Assembly: GCA_913054115.1 (NCBI GenBank)
Contig: CAJXIS010000067.1
Location: forward strand, 1 to 9,132
Direction of reading: 5' to 3'
DNA length: 9,132 nucleotides
Source of the DNA: an uncultured Acidimicrobiaceae bacterium
GTDB lineage: Bacteria; Actinomycetota; Acidimicrobiia; Acidimicrobiales; MedAcidi-G1
Positions 1 through 6,073 of the stretch are shown here, piece by piece. How positions within the stretch are numbered: position 1 is the first letter of the stretch; the number at the start of each line of letters is the position of its first letter. The position numbers and the translations under genes are program-made. The notes under the pieces were generated by a model that worked only from the letters and a program-made list of their open reading frames with translations, ran no database searches and was not told where the DNA came from.

Positions 1-729
1 GCCCACGGCCAGCATCTCGCGCATCGCCGCCGCCCACTCGATCGGATAGCGCTGCACCTTCTGCGGGTTGCCGGCGTTGGGGAACACCCATATCACGAAG
101 TCGCCGGCGTAGACCGCCCGGTCCTCCGGGTCCCAGACCCAGGTGTGATCGTCGGTCTCACCCCTGGCGTGCCGGAGCTCGAGCCGTCGGCCGCCCACCT
201 CGATCTCGATCCGGTCGCGGTAGGTGAGGTCCGGCTCGGCCACATCCTCGGGCAGGAACCGGTGGCCCCGGCCCCCGATGCCGAGGTGCGAGCGCACCCC
301 GCCGAACTGGCGCCGGTTGATGGCGAGGTTCCAGCCGTTGGTGCGCCGGTAGCGCTCGAAGCGGGCCGGGACGGCCTCGTGCGCCGCCACCCGGGGACGG
401 GCGTGGCCACGGGCCTCGGCGTCGGCGATGAACGCCCCGCTGCCGCCCACGTGGTCGACGTGGCCGTGGGTGTAGACGAGGGTGTGGACCGGGTCTTCCG
501 ACCAGCCCCGGAGGGACTCGACCACGGCGGCTCCCGACTGCGCCCCGCTGGCGTCGATGCAGACCAGCCCGTCGTCGGTGCGCAGCGCCCAGCAGTGCGA
601 GAACGACTCGACCACGGCCAGGCCGTCGGCGACCTCGCTGAGTTGCTCGGTGACGCGGTTGTGGGGTGGCTCGGCGATGCCGGTGTCGATGACCCGCTGG
701 CCGAGTTCGACGGGATGGACGTCGGTCAT
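1..729 (-). CDS. MBL-fold metallo-hydrolase, alkyl-sulfatase-like (C-terminus beyond window edge)
   Basis: The frame is open from ATG at 729 to the left edge (243 codons, no stop seen), so the C-terminus is missing. The start is supported by AGGAG 5 nt upstream. Residues 88-96 read HGHVDHVGG, the HxHxDH zinc-binding motif of the metallo-beta-lactamase superfamily (H88, H90, D92, H93). A later GETDDH stretch (190-195) followed by YAGD (207-210) sits where further metal ligands lie in this fold. The region around 44-65, with a Cys-Trp pair and CIDASG, and the later NPQKVQRYP segment recall alkyl-sulfatase-type MBL hydrolases of actinobacteria. That is family resemblance from memory and the substrate is unknown. 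No signal peptide is visible, so the protein is probably cytoplasmic. It lies 52 bp downstream of the alpha/beta hydrolase on the same strand and is probably co-transcribed, suggesting a shared catabolic or detoxifying step. The fold is secure; a generic thioesterase or lactonase role remains possible. Confidence 0.85.
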   Translation of the reverse strand, partial: MTDVHPVELGQRVIDTGIAEPPHNRVTEQLSEVADGLAVVESFSHCWALRTDDGLVCIDASGAQSGAAVVESLRGWSEDPVHTLVYTHGHVDHVGGSGAFIADAEARGHARPRVAAHEAVPARFERYRRTNGWNLAINRRQFGGVRSHLGIGGRGHRFLPEDVAEPDLTYRDRIEIEVGGRRLELRHARGETDDHTWVWDPEDRAVYAGDFVIWVFPNAGNPQKVQRYPIEWAAAMREMLAVG

Positions 730-734
730 GGGGA

Positions 735-739
735 CTCCT
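735..739 (-). promoter_or_regulatory. Ribosome binding site of the MBL hydrolase
   Basis: On the minus strand AGGAG lies 5 nt before the ATG at 729. It decides the start, because an out-of-frame ATG lies just upstream at 743. As the gene appears to be second in its operon, independent ribosome loading makes sense. Confidence 0.6.
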
Positions 740-781
740 GCATGGCGTGGGGAACGGTCGGACCGTAGACCCGGGCGTCGA

Positions 782-1657
782 TCAGCCCAGCGCCCGCCGG
801 ATCAGGTCCCCGGCCCGGTCGAGGTCCTCGAAGAGGAAGAAGTGCCCCCCGTCCACGACCTGGGGCTCGATGCCGAGCACGTCGGCCTGTCCGACGAACC
901 ACTCGGGAGCCAGGTCGGTAAGGCTCCCGTAGAGCACCGAGGTCCGGCACCGGACGTCGGACAGCCGGTCGAAGGAGTGCGTAGGGCCGTGGGCCCGGGT
1001 CGTACCGAAGATGGCCGCCTCGGTCTCCGGATCGCAGGCCAACTCGACGGTGCCGTCGGACCGGTCGACGAACCCCCAGCGGACGTAGGCGGCGAGTACC
1101 TCGGCATCGAGGGCGTCGAGCGGAAGTCGGGCGCCGTACGAGGCCTCGACGGCCGCCCGGTCGTCCCAGACCCTGCGGCGGCGCCTCGCACCGATGGCCA
1201 GCGGGTTCTCCCCACCCTCGAACGACTGGTCCCGTTCCTCGCGCTCCCTGGAGTCGATGGCGATGGCCTCACAGAGCATCATCGACCCCATCCGCTCCGG
1301 GGCCTCGGCGGCGACGAGGATCGCCACGCCCCCGCCGAGCGAGACACCCAGCAGGTCGAACCGGTCGATGCCGAGGTGGTCGAGCACAGCGAGGACGTCG
1401 TTGGCCATCGCATCGTTGCCGAGCAGCACCTCGTCGGTGACGGTCTCGCTGGCACCATGGCCCCGCAGGTCGACGCCCACGACCCGGTGGCGGTCGCCCA
1501 GCCGGGCGACCAGGGGGTCGTACATGCCGGCGCAGAAGCCGTTGGGGTGCAGCACCACGAGCGGGTCCCCGCCGCCGTCGCCTCGGTTCCAGTCGAGGTA
1601 CGCGATCCCGAGCCCGTCGCTCTCGATCCGGCCGCCGACGGGCGTTGGCGTGCTCAC
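782..1657 (-). CDS. Alpha/beta-fold hydrolase
   Basis: This 291-residue protein has the usual length of a single-domain alpha/beta hydrolase. HPNG (37-40) marks the oxyanion-hole loop, and DLRGHGAS (63-70) is the conserved segment after strand 4. GVSLGG (104-109) is the nucleophile elbow with Ser106, and the candidates for the rest of the triad are Asp248 (GSLTD) and His272 (GGH). The triad is complete, so an active esterase, lactonase or C-C hydrolase is expected; the closest look is to enol-lactonase/haloperoxidase-like members, and the substrate cannot be read from sequence. No signal peptide is seen. The start is GTG at 1657, with an in-frame TAG 15 nt upstream excluding a longer form. 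An AGGAG lies about 12 nt upstream, a long spacing. The gene is first of the pair with the MBL hydrolase and begins only 29 bp from the divergent cyclotransferase, so its promoter must overlap the 5' part of that gene. Confidence 0.9.
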   Translation of the reverse strand: MSTPTPVGGRIESDGLGIAYLDWNRGDGGGDPLVVLHPNGFCAGMYDPLVARLGDRHRVVGVDLRGHGASETVTDEVLLGNDAMANDVLAVLDHLGIDRFDLLGVSLGGGVAILVAAEAPERMGSMMLCEAIAIDSREREERDQSFEGGENPLAIGARRRRRVWDDRAAVEASYGARLPLDALDAEVLAAYVRWGFVDRSDGTVELACDPETEAAIFGTTRAHGPTHSFDRLSDVRCRTSVLYGSLTDLAPEWFVGQADVLGIEPQVVDGGHFFLFEDLDRAGDLIRRALG

Positions 1658-1673
1658 CGCCGGCCCACGCTCC

Positions 1674-1679
1674 TACCCT
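1674..1679 (+). promoter_or_regulatory. -10 element of a leaderless promoter for the glutaminyl cyclase
   Basis: TACCCT ends 7 nt before the GTG at 1687, with no Shine-Dalgarno between. This is the spacing expected if transcription begins at the start codon. No convincing -35 hexamer is seen about 17 nt upstream, a position that falls on the start of the divergent hydrolase gene. Confidence 0.5.
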
Positions 1680-1686
1680 CGTACAC

Positions 1687-2505
1687 GTGCCGCAGTCTGG
1701 TCGCTTCGTTGCCGCTCCCGCCAGCCGGGTGCTCGGAGTTCTCGTGCTGCTCGTCGCCGCCTCTTCGTGCGCCGGCGAGCGCACACCGGCCCCGACGGCC
1801 GTGGAACGCCTGGTGCCCCGGGTGCTCGCCGAGCACCCCCACGACCCGACGGCCTTCACCCAGGGTCTCGAGATCGTCGACGGCTCGCTGGTCGAGAGCA
1901 CCGGCCGGTACGGCGTGTCGACGCTGCGCCTGGTCGCCCTGGAGACCGGCGGGGAGATCGCATCCGTGGACCTCGACGACGACCTGTTCGGCGAGGGAGT
2001 GACCTCGCTGGGCGACGGCCGCCTGTTGCAGCTCACGTGGAAGGCGGGCCGGGCACTCGTGTGGGACGCGGCGTCCCTCCAACCACTGGACACCTGGTCC
2101 TATGACGGCCAGGGCTGGGGCATCTGCCGGCTCGACGACGACACGCTGGCCATGTCGGACGGATCCGCCACGTTGACCCTCCGGGACATCGACGGCTTCC
2201 GCCGGACAGGAGGTGTCGAGGTACTGCTCGACGGCGTGCCGGTCGACCGGCTCAACGAGCTCGAGTGCGTCGACGGCACCGTCTGGGCCAACGTCTGGCA
2301 GACCGGGCGGATCGTGGCGATCGACCCCTCCACCGGCGGGGTGGTGGCCGTCGTCGATGCCTCGGGCCTTCCCGTGGACCGCAGCGTGCTCGGGAGCGAC
2401 GACGTGCTCAACGGGATCGCCCACGATGCGACGACCGGTCGGTTCCTTTTGACCGGCAAGCGCTGGCCGGTGCTCTTCGAGGTCGAGTTCGTCGCGGCCG
2501 ACTGA
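1687..2505 (+). CDS. Glutaminyl-peptide cyclotransferase (plant/bacterial beta-propeller type), probable lipoprotein
   Basis: This 272-residue protein belongs to the beta-propeller glutaminyl cyclase family, whose known members convert N-terminal Gln of peptides to pyroglutamate with release of ammonia. Family hallmarks run along its whole length: HDPTAFTQGL (52-61), STGRYG (71-76), FGEG (101-104), GWGI (143-146), MSDGSATL (156-163), LNELE (189-193), ANVW (201-204), DVLNGIA (239-245) and TGKRWPVLFEV (256-266). Residues 15-28 form a short hydrophobic signal ending AASSC. Cys28 is a plausible lipid attachment site, though Ala at -3 is not the best lipobox. The enzyme is therefore expected on the outer face of the membrane, acting on exported proteins. 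GTG 1687 is chosen because a leaderless -10 sits just ahead; the longer TTG start at 1645 would overlap the divergent gene. It converges with the methyltransferase, and no functional link to its neighbours is evident. Confidence 0.93.
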   Translation: MPQSGRFVAAPASRVLGVLVLLVAASSCAGERTPAPTAVERLVPRVLAEHPHDPTAFTQGLEIVDGSLVESTGRYGVSTLRLVALETGGEIASVDLDDDLFGEGVTSLGDGRLLQLTWKAGRALVWDAASLQPLDTWSYDGQGWGICRLDDDTLAMSDGSATLTLRDIDGFRRTGGVEVLLDGVPVDRLNELECVDGTVWANVWQTGRIVAIDPSTGGVVAVVDASGLPVDRSVLGSDDVLNGIAHDATTGRFLLTGKRWPVLFEVEFVAAD

Positions 2506-2529
2506 GCCCTCTCGTTCAGGCCCGGCGCC

Positions 2530-4047
2530 TCAGCCGAAGTGTCGCTCGATCTCCGGTCCGGTCCAGAAGCCAACCAGCGGCCGATCGGAGCCATGCTCCG
2601 CGTAGTGGGCCAGGCGTGCCCGACCGTCGTCGTCGAACATCTCGACGGCGTCGAAGAGGCCCCGGCCGCCGACGGCCCGCAGTGCCCGGTCGCCATCGCT
2701 TCTCGGGCGCGGCAGGTGCGAGGTCAGGACCAGCAGGCGTGCGTCGTCGTCCGAGGCCGCCAGCACGTGTGCCCTGCCTATGGCCTTCCAGAGGACGTCG
2801 TTGCGTCGCATGCCCGGCCGTGAGGTGGTGAAGGTGCCGGCCACCTCCACGTACCACTGGTGGCCCTCGGCCCGGTCGGTGACGAGGAACGGAAAGCCGA
2901 CGCCCAGCCCGCGCAGCTTCGCACCGGCCTTCACGATCTGGAAGCCGGCCTCCTCGAGCAGCGCCTCGGCGATGTCGGCGGCCTTCTTGCCGGAGTCGGC
3001 GGCACGGCCGAGCACCGCCTCGTGTTCGGCCTGTTCGGCGAAGAGCCCCTCCTGGCGGCCCGTGGGGGCCAGGTCGCTCCGGCGCCACGAGGCGGTCAGC
3101 CCATGGGTGACCCGCTTGCGTTCCGTGGCAACCCGCTCGCCGGCCAGTGCGACGAAGTCGGGGTCGAGGTCGTAGCCGACGCCGCGTCGGCCGGAGCGGA
3201 CGGCGGCGACGAGGGTGCTGCCCGAGCCCATGAAGGGGTCGAGCACCACGTCGTCCCGGTAGGTGTAGAGGTCGATCAGCCGGCGGGGCAGCTCCACGGG
3301 GAACGGCGCCGGGTGGCCGACCCGGGAGGCCTGTTCGGCGTCGATGCGCCAGACGTCGAGGGTGGCCTCCATGAACTCGTCGGTCGTGATCGTGCTCTCG
3401 TACGGCAGTCCCTCGGCCGCCCGCTGCGCCGCCGGACGGGCCCGGTCGAAGCGTCCCTTGCTGGCGATGACCACGCGTTCGGTCATGTCGCGCAGCACCG
3501 GGTTGGTGGCCTTGCGGAACGAGCCCCACGCCACCGAGCCGGTGGCACCGTCGGCCTTCTGCCAGACCACCTCGCCACGCAGCAGCAGGCCCAGGTCGTC
3601 CTGGAGGATCCGGGTGACGTCGGCGGCGAGGCTGCGCCAGGGCCTGCGTCCCAGGTTGGCGACGTTGACGGCGATGCGGCCGCCGGGTTCGAGCACGCGG
3701 ACGCACTCGGCGAATACCTCCCGCAGCAGGTCGAGGTACTCGAGGTACGAGGCCGGGATCGCATCCTGCGCCAGGTCGAGCTCGTATTCCTTGCCGACGA
3801 AGTAGGGCGGTGAGGTGACCACCAGGGCGACGCTGTCGTCGGGAAGGTGGGCCATGTCGCGGCTGTCGCCGAGCAGGCAGCCGTCGCCGATGCCGGCGGC
3901 TTCGACATCGAGCAGGGCGACTGTGTCGTCGTCGGACAGGACCGGCGGCGTGAACCGGGCATAGAAGGCGGAGGCGTCGTGGTTCTCGCGCCGACCGACG
4001 CCGAACGCCGTCGTGGCCGTGCCCGGGTGCACCTGTGCCTCCGTCAT
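2530..4047 (-). CDS. Beta-class site-specific DNA methyltransferase with C-terminal nuclease-fold-like domain
   Basis: This 505-residue protein has methyltransferase motifs in the beta-class order. Catalytic motif IV, TSPPYF (78-83), comes first, and the AdoMet-binding motif I, DPFMGSGST (270-278), comes after it. A segment around GHPAPFPVELPRRLI (244-258) lies where motif X falls. TSPPY is the form most often seen in N4-cytosine enzymes, but N6-adenine modification is not excluded. After about residue 350 comes a further 150 residues not needed for methylation. Its predicted order is helix (355-368), strand PFLVT (386-390), strand WYVEVAG (398-404), helix (416-430) and strand RLLVLT (437-442). 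This matches the layout of a PD-(D/E)XK core, but the Lys expected after Glu401 is Ala403. No separate restriction gene is adjacent, so it looks solitary. The ATG at 4047 is preferred over GTG 4092 because a leaderless -10 lies exactly before it. Methyltransferase is secure; the tail's role is inferred. Confidence 0.92.
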   Translation of the reverse strand: MTEAQVHPGTATTAFGVGRRENHDASAFYARFTPPVLSDDDTVALLDVEAAGIGDGCLLGDSRDMAHLPDDSVALVVTSPPYFVGKEYELDLAQDAIPASYLEYLDLLREVFAECVRVLEPGGRIAVNVANLGRRPWRSLAADVTRILQDDLGLLLRGEVVWQKADGATGSVAWGSFRKATNPVLRDMTERVVIASKGRFDRARPAAQRAAEGLPYESTITTDEFMEATLDVWRIDAEQASRVGHPAPFPVELPRRLIDLYTYRDDVVLDPFMGSGSTLVAAVRSGRRGVGYDLDPDFVALAGERVATERKRVTHGLTASWRRSDLAPTGRQEGLFAEQAEHEAVLGRAADSGKKAADIAEALLEEAGFQIVKAGAKLRGLGVGFPFLVTDRAEGHQWYVEVAGTFTTSRPGMRRNDVLWKAIGRAHVLAASDDDARLLVLTSHLPRPRSDGDRALRAVGGRGLFDAVEMFDDDGRARLAHYAEHGSDRPLVGFWTGPEIERHFG

Positions 4048-4054
4048 GGACCAG

Positions 4055-4060
4055 AGCGTA
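4055..4060 (-). promoter_or_regulatory. -10 element of a leaderless promoter for the DNA methyltransferase
   Basis: On the minus strand TACGCT ends 7 nt before the ATG at 4047, with no Shine-Dalgarno in between. It lies inside the 8-bp palindrome GCGTACGC (4056-4063), which could be an operator. No good -35 is seen. Confidence 0.5.
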
Positions 4061-4214
4061 CGCGTTCTTTCCGGCCTTTGCGCGCTCTGCACGTTCGTAC
4101 GACCACTCAGCGCGCGATTTCGGACCTCGACCCCCTGTCACAGGCCGTGGGCAGAGTATGGGCACGCCTCGCAGCCGGCGCCACGGCCGCCCCCCACGAT
4201 TCCGCCATTCCCAA

Positions 4215-4221
4215 GGGGAGG
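4215..4221 (+). promoter_or_regulatory. Strong ribosome binding site
   Basis: GGGGAGG lies 5 nt before the ATG at 4227, within AAGGGGAGG. It fixes the start of the following gene against the much longer frame open from 4035, which would run across the methyltransferase promoter. Confidence 0.75.
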
Positions 4222-4226
4222 CCCCC

Positions 4227-4889
4227 ATGGCACCACCGACTCCCGACACCGAGCGTCTCATCCGACGGCTCCTCGACCTGCTCGACCCGCACCAACCCTG
4301 CCTCTACGGCGTCAGCCGCCGTCGACGCCTGGCCCGCCATCCGTTCGGCCACCTCGACGACCTCGTCGGCTGGACCGCACCCTCGTGCTGGACCGCAGCC
4401 GCCCTGGTGGCCCCGGCCACGGCGGTGGGCCCGGACGGCGTCGCCGACATCGCACTGCTCCACCTCGTCACCAGGGGTGGCCACAGCGTCTCGGGCAGAC
4501 AGCTCGACGGGCAAATCGACCTGCTCTCCGACGGCACCGGCCCGGTCGACGACCTGTGCCGTCGGATCATCGGCCTCGACACGCCACCCCCCGATGGGCC
4601 CGTCCGGGTGTTCCTGGACACACTCTGGCTCGACCGGGTCCTCGGCGTGGCGCTCGACCGACCACTCGGCTCGTGTGGCCCTTCGCCGAATCAGGTGCTG
4701 GTGCTGCGCCCCGACGACCTCGACTGGTCCGAGCTGCGACGTCGCTGTGTCGTCGGCAGCCTGGTTCTCCCCGGCATCACGCCCGCTGAGGCCAACTGGT
4801 TCGACGACGGGTCCTTCGCACGCTGGGCGATCCGCCTCATGCCCGACCCCACCGAGGTACTGGCCGACCTGGCGCAGCTCCTCGAATGA
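4227..4889 (+). CDS. Protein of unknown function, 220 residues
   Basis: I do not recognise a characterised family. The protein is soluble-looking, with no signal peptide or membrane segment. It starts with an amphipathic, Arg/Leu-rich helix (about 8-20) and a basic RRRR cluster (31-34). The core has a GWTAP motif (48-52), a Pro-rich TPPPDGP turn (119-125), then LDTLWLDRVLG (130-140) and a later RPDDLDW (161-167). It has five Cys residues (25, 54, 111, 150, 174) with no metal-site spacing. The general pattern, GW-x-AP early and LWLDRVL late, reminds me of uncharacterised actinobacterial proteins of similar length; this is memory, not a search. It is a single gene with its own Shine-Dalgarno. 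It diverges from the methyltransferase and converges, with a 39-bp gap, on the glycosidase-like gene. That it is coding is well supported by the RBS, codon pattern and clean ends; its function is open. Confidence 0.8.
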   Translation: MAPPTPDTERLIRRLLDLLDPHQPCLYGVSRRRRLARHPFGHLDDLVGWTAPSCWTAAALVAPATAVGPDGVADIALLHLVTRGGHSVSGRQLDGQIDLLSDGTGPVDDLCRRIIGLDTPPPDGPVRVFLDTLWLDRVLGVALDRPLGSCGPSPNQVLVLRPDDLDWSELRRRCVVGSLVLPGITPAEANWFDDGSFARWAIRLMPDPTEVLADLAQLLE

Positions 4890-4908
4890 CCGTGCTGGAC
4901 CGCGCTCG

Positions 4909-4922
4909 CCCGAGGACTCGGG
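4909..4922. terminator. Weak bidirectional terminator-like hairpin
   Basis: CCCGAGGACTCGGG is a perfect inverted repeat in the 39-bp gap between two converging genes. Sterically it would form a 5-bp stem with a 4-nt loop. There is no T-tract on either side, so it would be at best an atypical terminator. Confidence 0.25.
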
Positions 4923-4928
4923 AAGGCA

Positions 4929-5975
4929 TCATGATCCGGAGAACGCCTCGGCCAGGCGCTGCCGGGCCTCGGGTCCCGTGGTCACCCAGTCGTAGATCGA
5001 ACCGCCCACGGCACCGGCCTCCTCGAGGCCGACGAGGAACCCTTCCAGGTCGTCGAGTACGGCCAGCGGCTCACCCGGATCCGGCATGTCGGTCCCGTCG
5101 GCAGCCCCCACGCCGCCGATGCCGTGCACCACCGCCGAGCCGTCACCCAGGTTCTCGCGCAGCAGGCGGATGTTCTCGGCCGTGTAGTACCGGGGATCGG
5201 CATGCTCCTCGGTCCGGAACGACCAGTACGACATCGGCAGCCAGACGTCGTAGGTCGTACGGATCTGATCCCACGGGAACCCCGGCCAGAAGTCGGGGTT
5301 GATCACGTCGGTCACCACCGGTGGCATCACGATCGCCCCGAGCGTGTCGGTCCCGACCGCGCTGCGCAGCCGACGGCCGAGCTCGACCAGCCGGCGGCTG
5401 CGTTCCGCGGGCTCGAGGTCGTCGTCCTTCCACTCGATGTCGACCGAGATGCCGTCGAAGCGGTGGCCCAGCACCTCGAAGGCCGAGAGCGCCACCAGGC
5501 GGTCGAGGTCCTCGTCGCCCTCCTCCCACATGGGGAGGTACCAGGCCACGACCGCGAGGTCCGAGGCGTGGCCGGCCAGCAGGTACTCGGCCAGCAGCCA
5601 CGGATCGGCCGTCGGGAATCGGGCGCTCTCCGCAGCCCGCGCCCCCTGGAGGAACAGCGTCCGCACGCCCTGGGCCGACATCGCGACGACATCGGCTGGC
5701 CAGACGGTCGGGGCACCGGATGCGACCGCCGGATCGGCGTCGAACGCATCGACCCAGGTGCCCAGGCCCCGATACGGCTCGAGCGTGCGCTGCTGGGGCC
5801 TCGCGTTGCCACCGGGGGCGTCGATGACGAGCGTGGGCGCCACCGTGTCGATCGGCTCGGCGGAGACATGCGGGATGACGTACGGGTCGGAACCCGAGGT
5901 CAGAAATGCCCCGAGGGCGAACGCCAGGAGGACCAGCAACAGCATCGCGATCCCGGCGACTGCCCGACCTTCCAT
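4929..5975 (-). CDS. Membrane-anchored TIM-barrel glycoside-hydrolase-like protein (GH18-like)
   Basis: This 348-residue protein starts with a hydrophobic segment (about 7-26) with few charges before it, a signal anchor that places the rest outside the membrane. The body (about 65-345) reads as a TIM barrel. RTLFLQG (105-111) and AVVAWYLPMW (141-150) look like early strands, and FDGISVDIEW (173-182) resembles the DxxDxDxE strand-4 motif of family 18, with Asp174, Asp179 and Glu181. VWLPMSYW (244-251) matches the later M-x-Y motif, and GGSIYDW (324-330) matches the closing strand with its Trp. I infer a chitinase-like or peptidoglycan/exopolysaccharide-acting hydrolase, but it could be a non-catalytic binding relative and I cannot name the substrate. 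ATG 5975 is preferred over GTG 6008 because a TAnnnT -10 lies just ahead. It diverges from the deacylase-CapA operon across 98 bp, which suggests shared control and a shared extracellular role. Confidence 0.75.
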   Translation of the reverse strand: MEGRAVAGIAMLLLVLLAFALGAFLTSGSDPYVIPHVSAEPIDTVAPTLVIDAPGGNARPQQRTLEPYRGLGTWVDAFDADPAVASGAPTVWPADVVAMSAQGVRTLFLQGARAAESARFPTADPWLLAEYLLAGHASDLAVVAWYLPMWEEGDEDLDRLVALSAFEVLGHRFDGISVDIEWKDDDLEPAERSRRLVELGRRLRSAVGTDTLGAIVMPPVVTDVINPDFWPGFPWDQIRTTYDVWLPMSYWSFRTEEHADPRYYTAENIRLLRENLGDGSAVVHGIGGVGAADGTDMPDPGEPLAVLDDLEGFLVGLEEAGAVGGSIYDWVTTGPEARQRLAEAFSGS

Positions 5976-5981
5976 GCCCAG

Positions 5982-5987
5982 ACCGTA
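5982..5987 (-). promoter_or_regulatory. -10 element of a leaderless promoter for the glycosidase-like gene
   Basis: On the minus strand TACGGT ends 6 nt before the ATG at 5975. There is no room for a Shine-Dalgarno and none is seen further upstream. No -35 match is visible. Confidence 0.45.
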
Positions 5988-6031
5988 CCGACCGCCACCA
6001 AGGCCCACGGGTCGCCCTCTCCCCCGCGTGG

Positions 6032-6054
6032 CCTGCCCCCACCCGGCAGGGGGC
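6032..6054. repeat. Overlapping inverted repeats upstream of the deacylase operon
   Basis: Two mutually exclusive 6-bp hairpins share this stretch: CCTGCC (6032-6037) pairs with GGCAGG (6045-6050), and GCCCCC (6035-6040) pairs with GGGGGC (6049-6054). They end 6 bp before the TAGCGT -10. They lie upstream of the inferred transcription start, so they would act as DNA sites, for example a repressor operator, and not as RNA. Chance pairing in GC-rich DNA is a real alternative. Confidence 0.35.
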
Positions 6055-6060
6055 CGCCGG

Positions 6061-6066
6061 TAGCGT
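6061..6066 (+). promoter_or_regulatory. -10 element of a leaderless promoter for the deacylase-CapA operon
   Basis: TAGCGT ends 7 nt before the GTG at 6074, with no Shine-Dalgarno. It supports this GTG over the in-frame starts further left. Confidence 0.5.
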
Positions 6067-6073
6067 CAGCCCG

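Larger units (their letters stand above)
4048..4226. other. Divergent intergenic spacer, 179 bp
   Basis: This spacer separates the methyltransferase from the 220-residue gene. It holds the methyltransferase -10, the GCGTACGC palindrome, a smaller CGTACG palindrome (about 4095-4101) and, near the right end, a Shine-Dalgarno. The plus-strand promoter must lie here too, but I cannot fix it: the only AT-containing candidate, near GAGTATGG around 4156-4163, does not fit TAnnnT. I see no RNA gene or small ORF with coding character. Confidence 0.6.

Noticed and set aside
1645..1686. N-terminal extension of the cyclotransferase to TTG 1645
   Set aside because: It would overlap the start of the divergent hydrolase and cross the -10 element, and it adds residues ahead of a normal signal sequence.
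482..2002. 506-codon plus-strand open frame across the MBL and alpha/beta hydrolase genes
   Set aside because: It runs antisense to two motif-bearing genes and into the cyclotransferase in another frame. It has no coherent domain.
2506..2529. Search for a terminator between the converging cyclotransferase and methyltransferase genes
   Set aside because: The 24-bp gap has no stem-loop I can support and no T-tract.
4048..4092. 15-codon N-terminal extension of the methyltransferase to GTG 4092
   Set aside because: It would translate through the -10 element that lies exactly 7 nt before ATG 4047, and no Shine-Dalgarno supports it.
4035..4226. 64-codon N-terminal extension of the 220-residue protein
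   Set aside because: It crosses the methyltransferase promoter, is Arg/Pro-rich unlike the body, and a strong Shine-Dalgarno precedes the internal ATG at 4227.
2516..4261. 581-codon open frame on the minus strand, out of frame with the methyltransferase
   Set aside because: Its product is Arg/Gly/Pro-dominated and it covers the methyltransferase, which has complete motifs. It is a GC-bias shadow.
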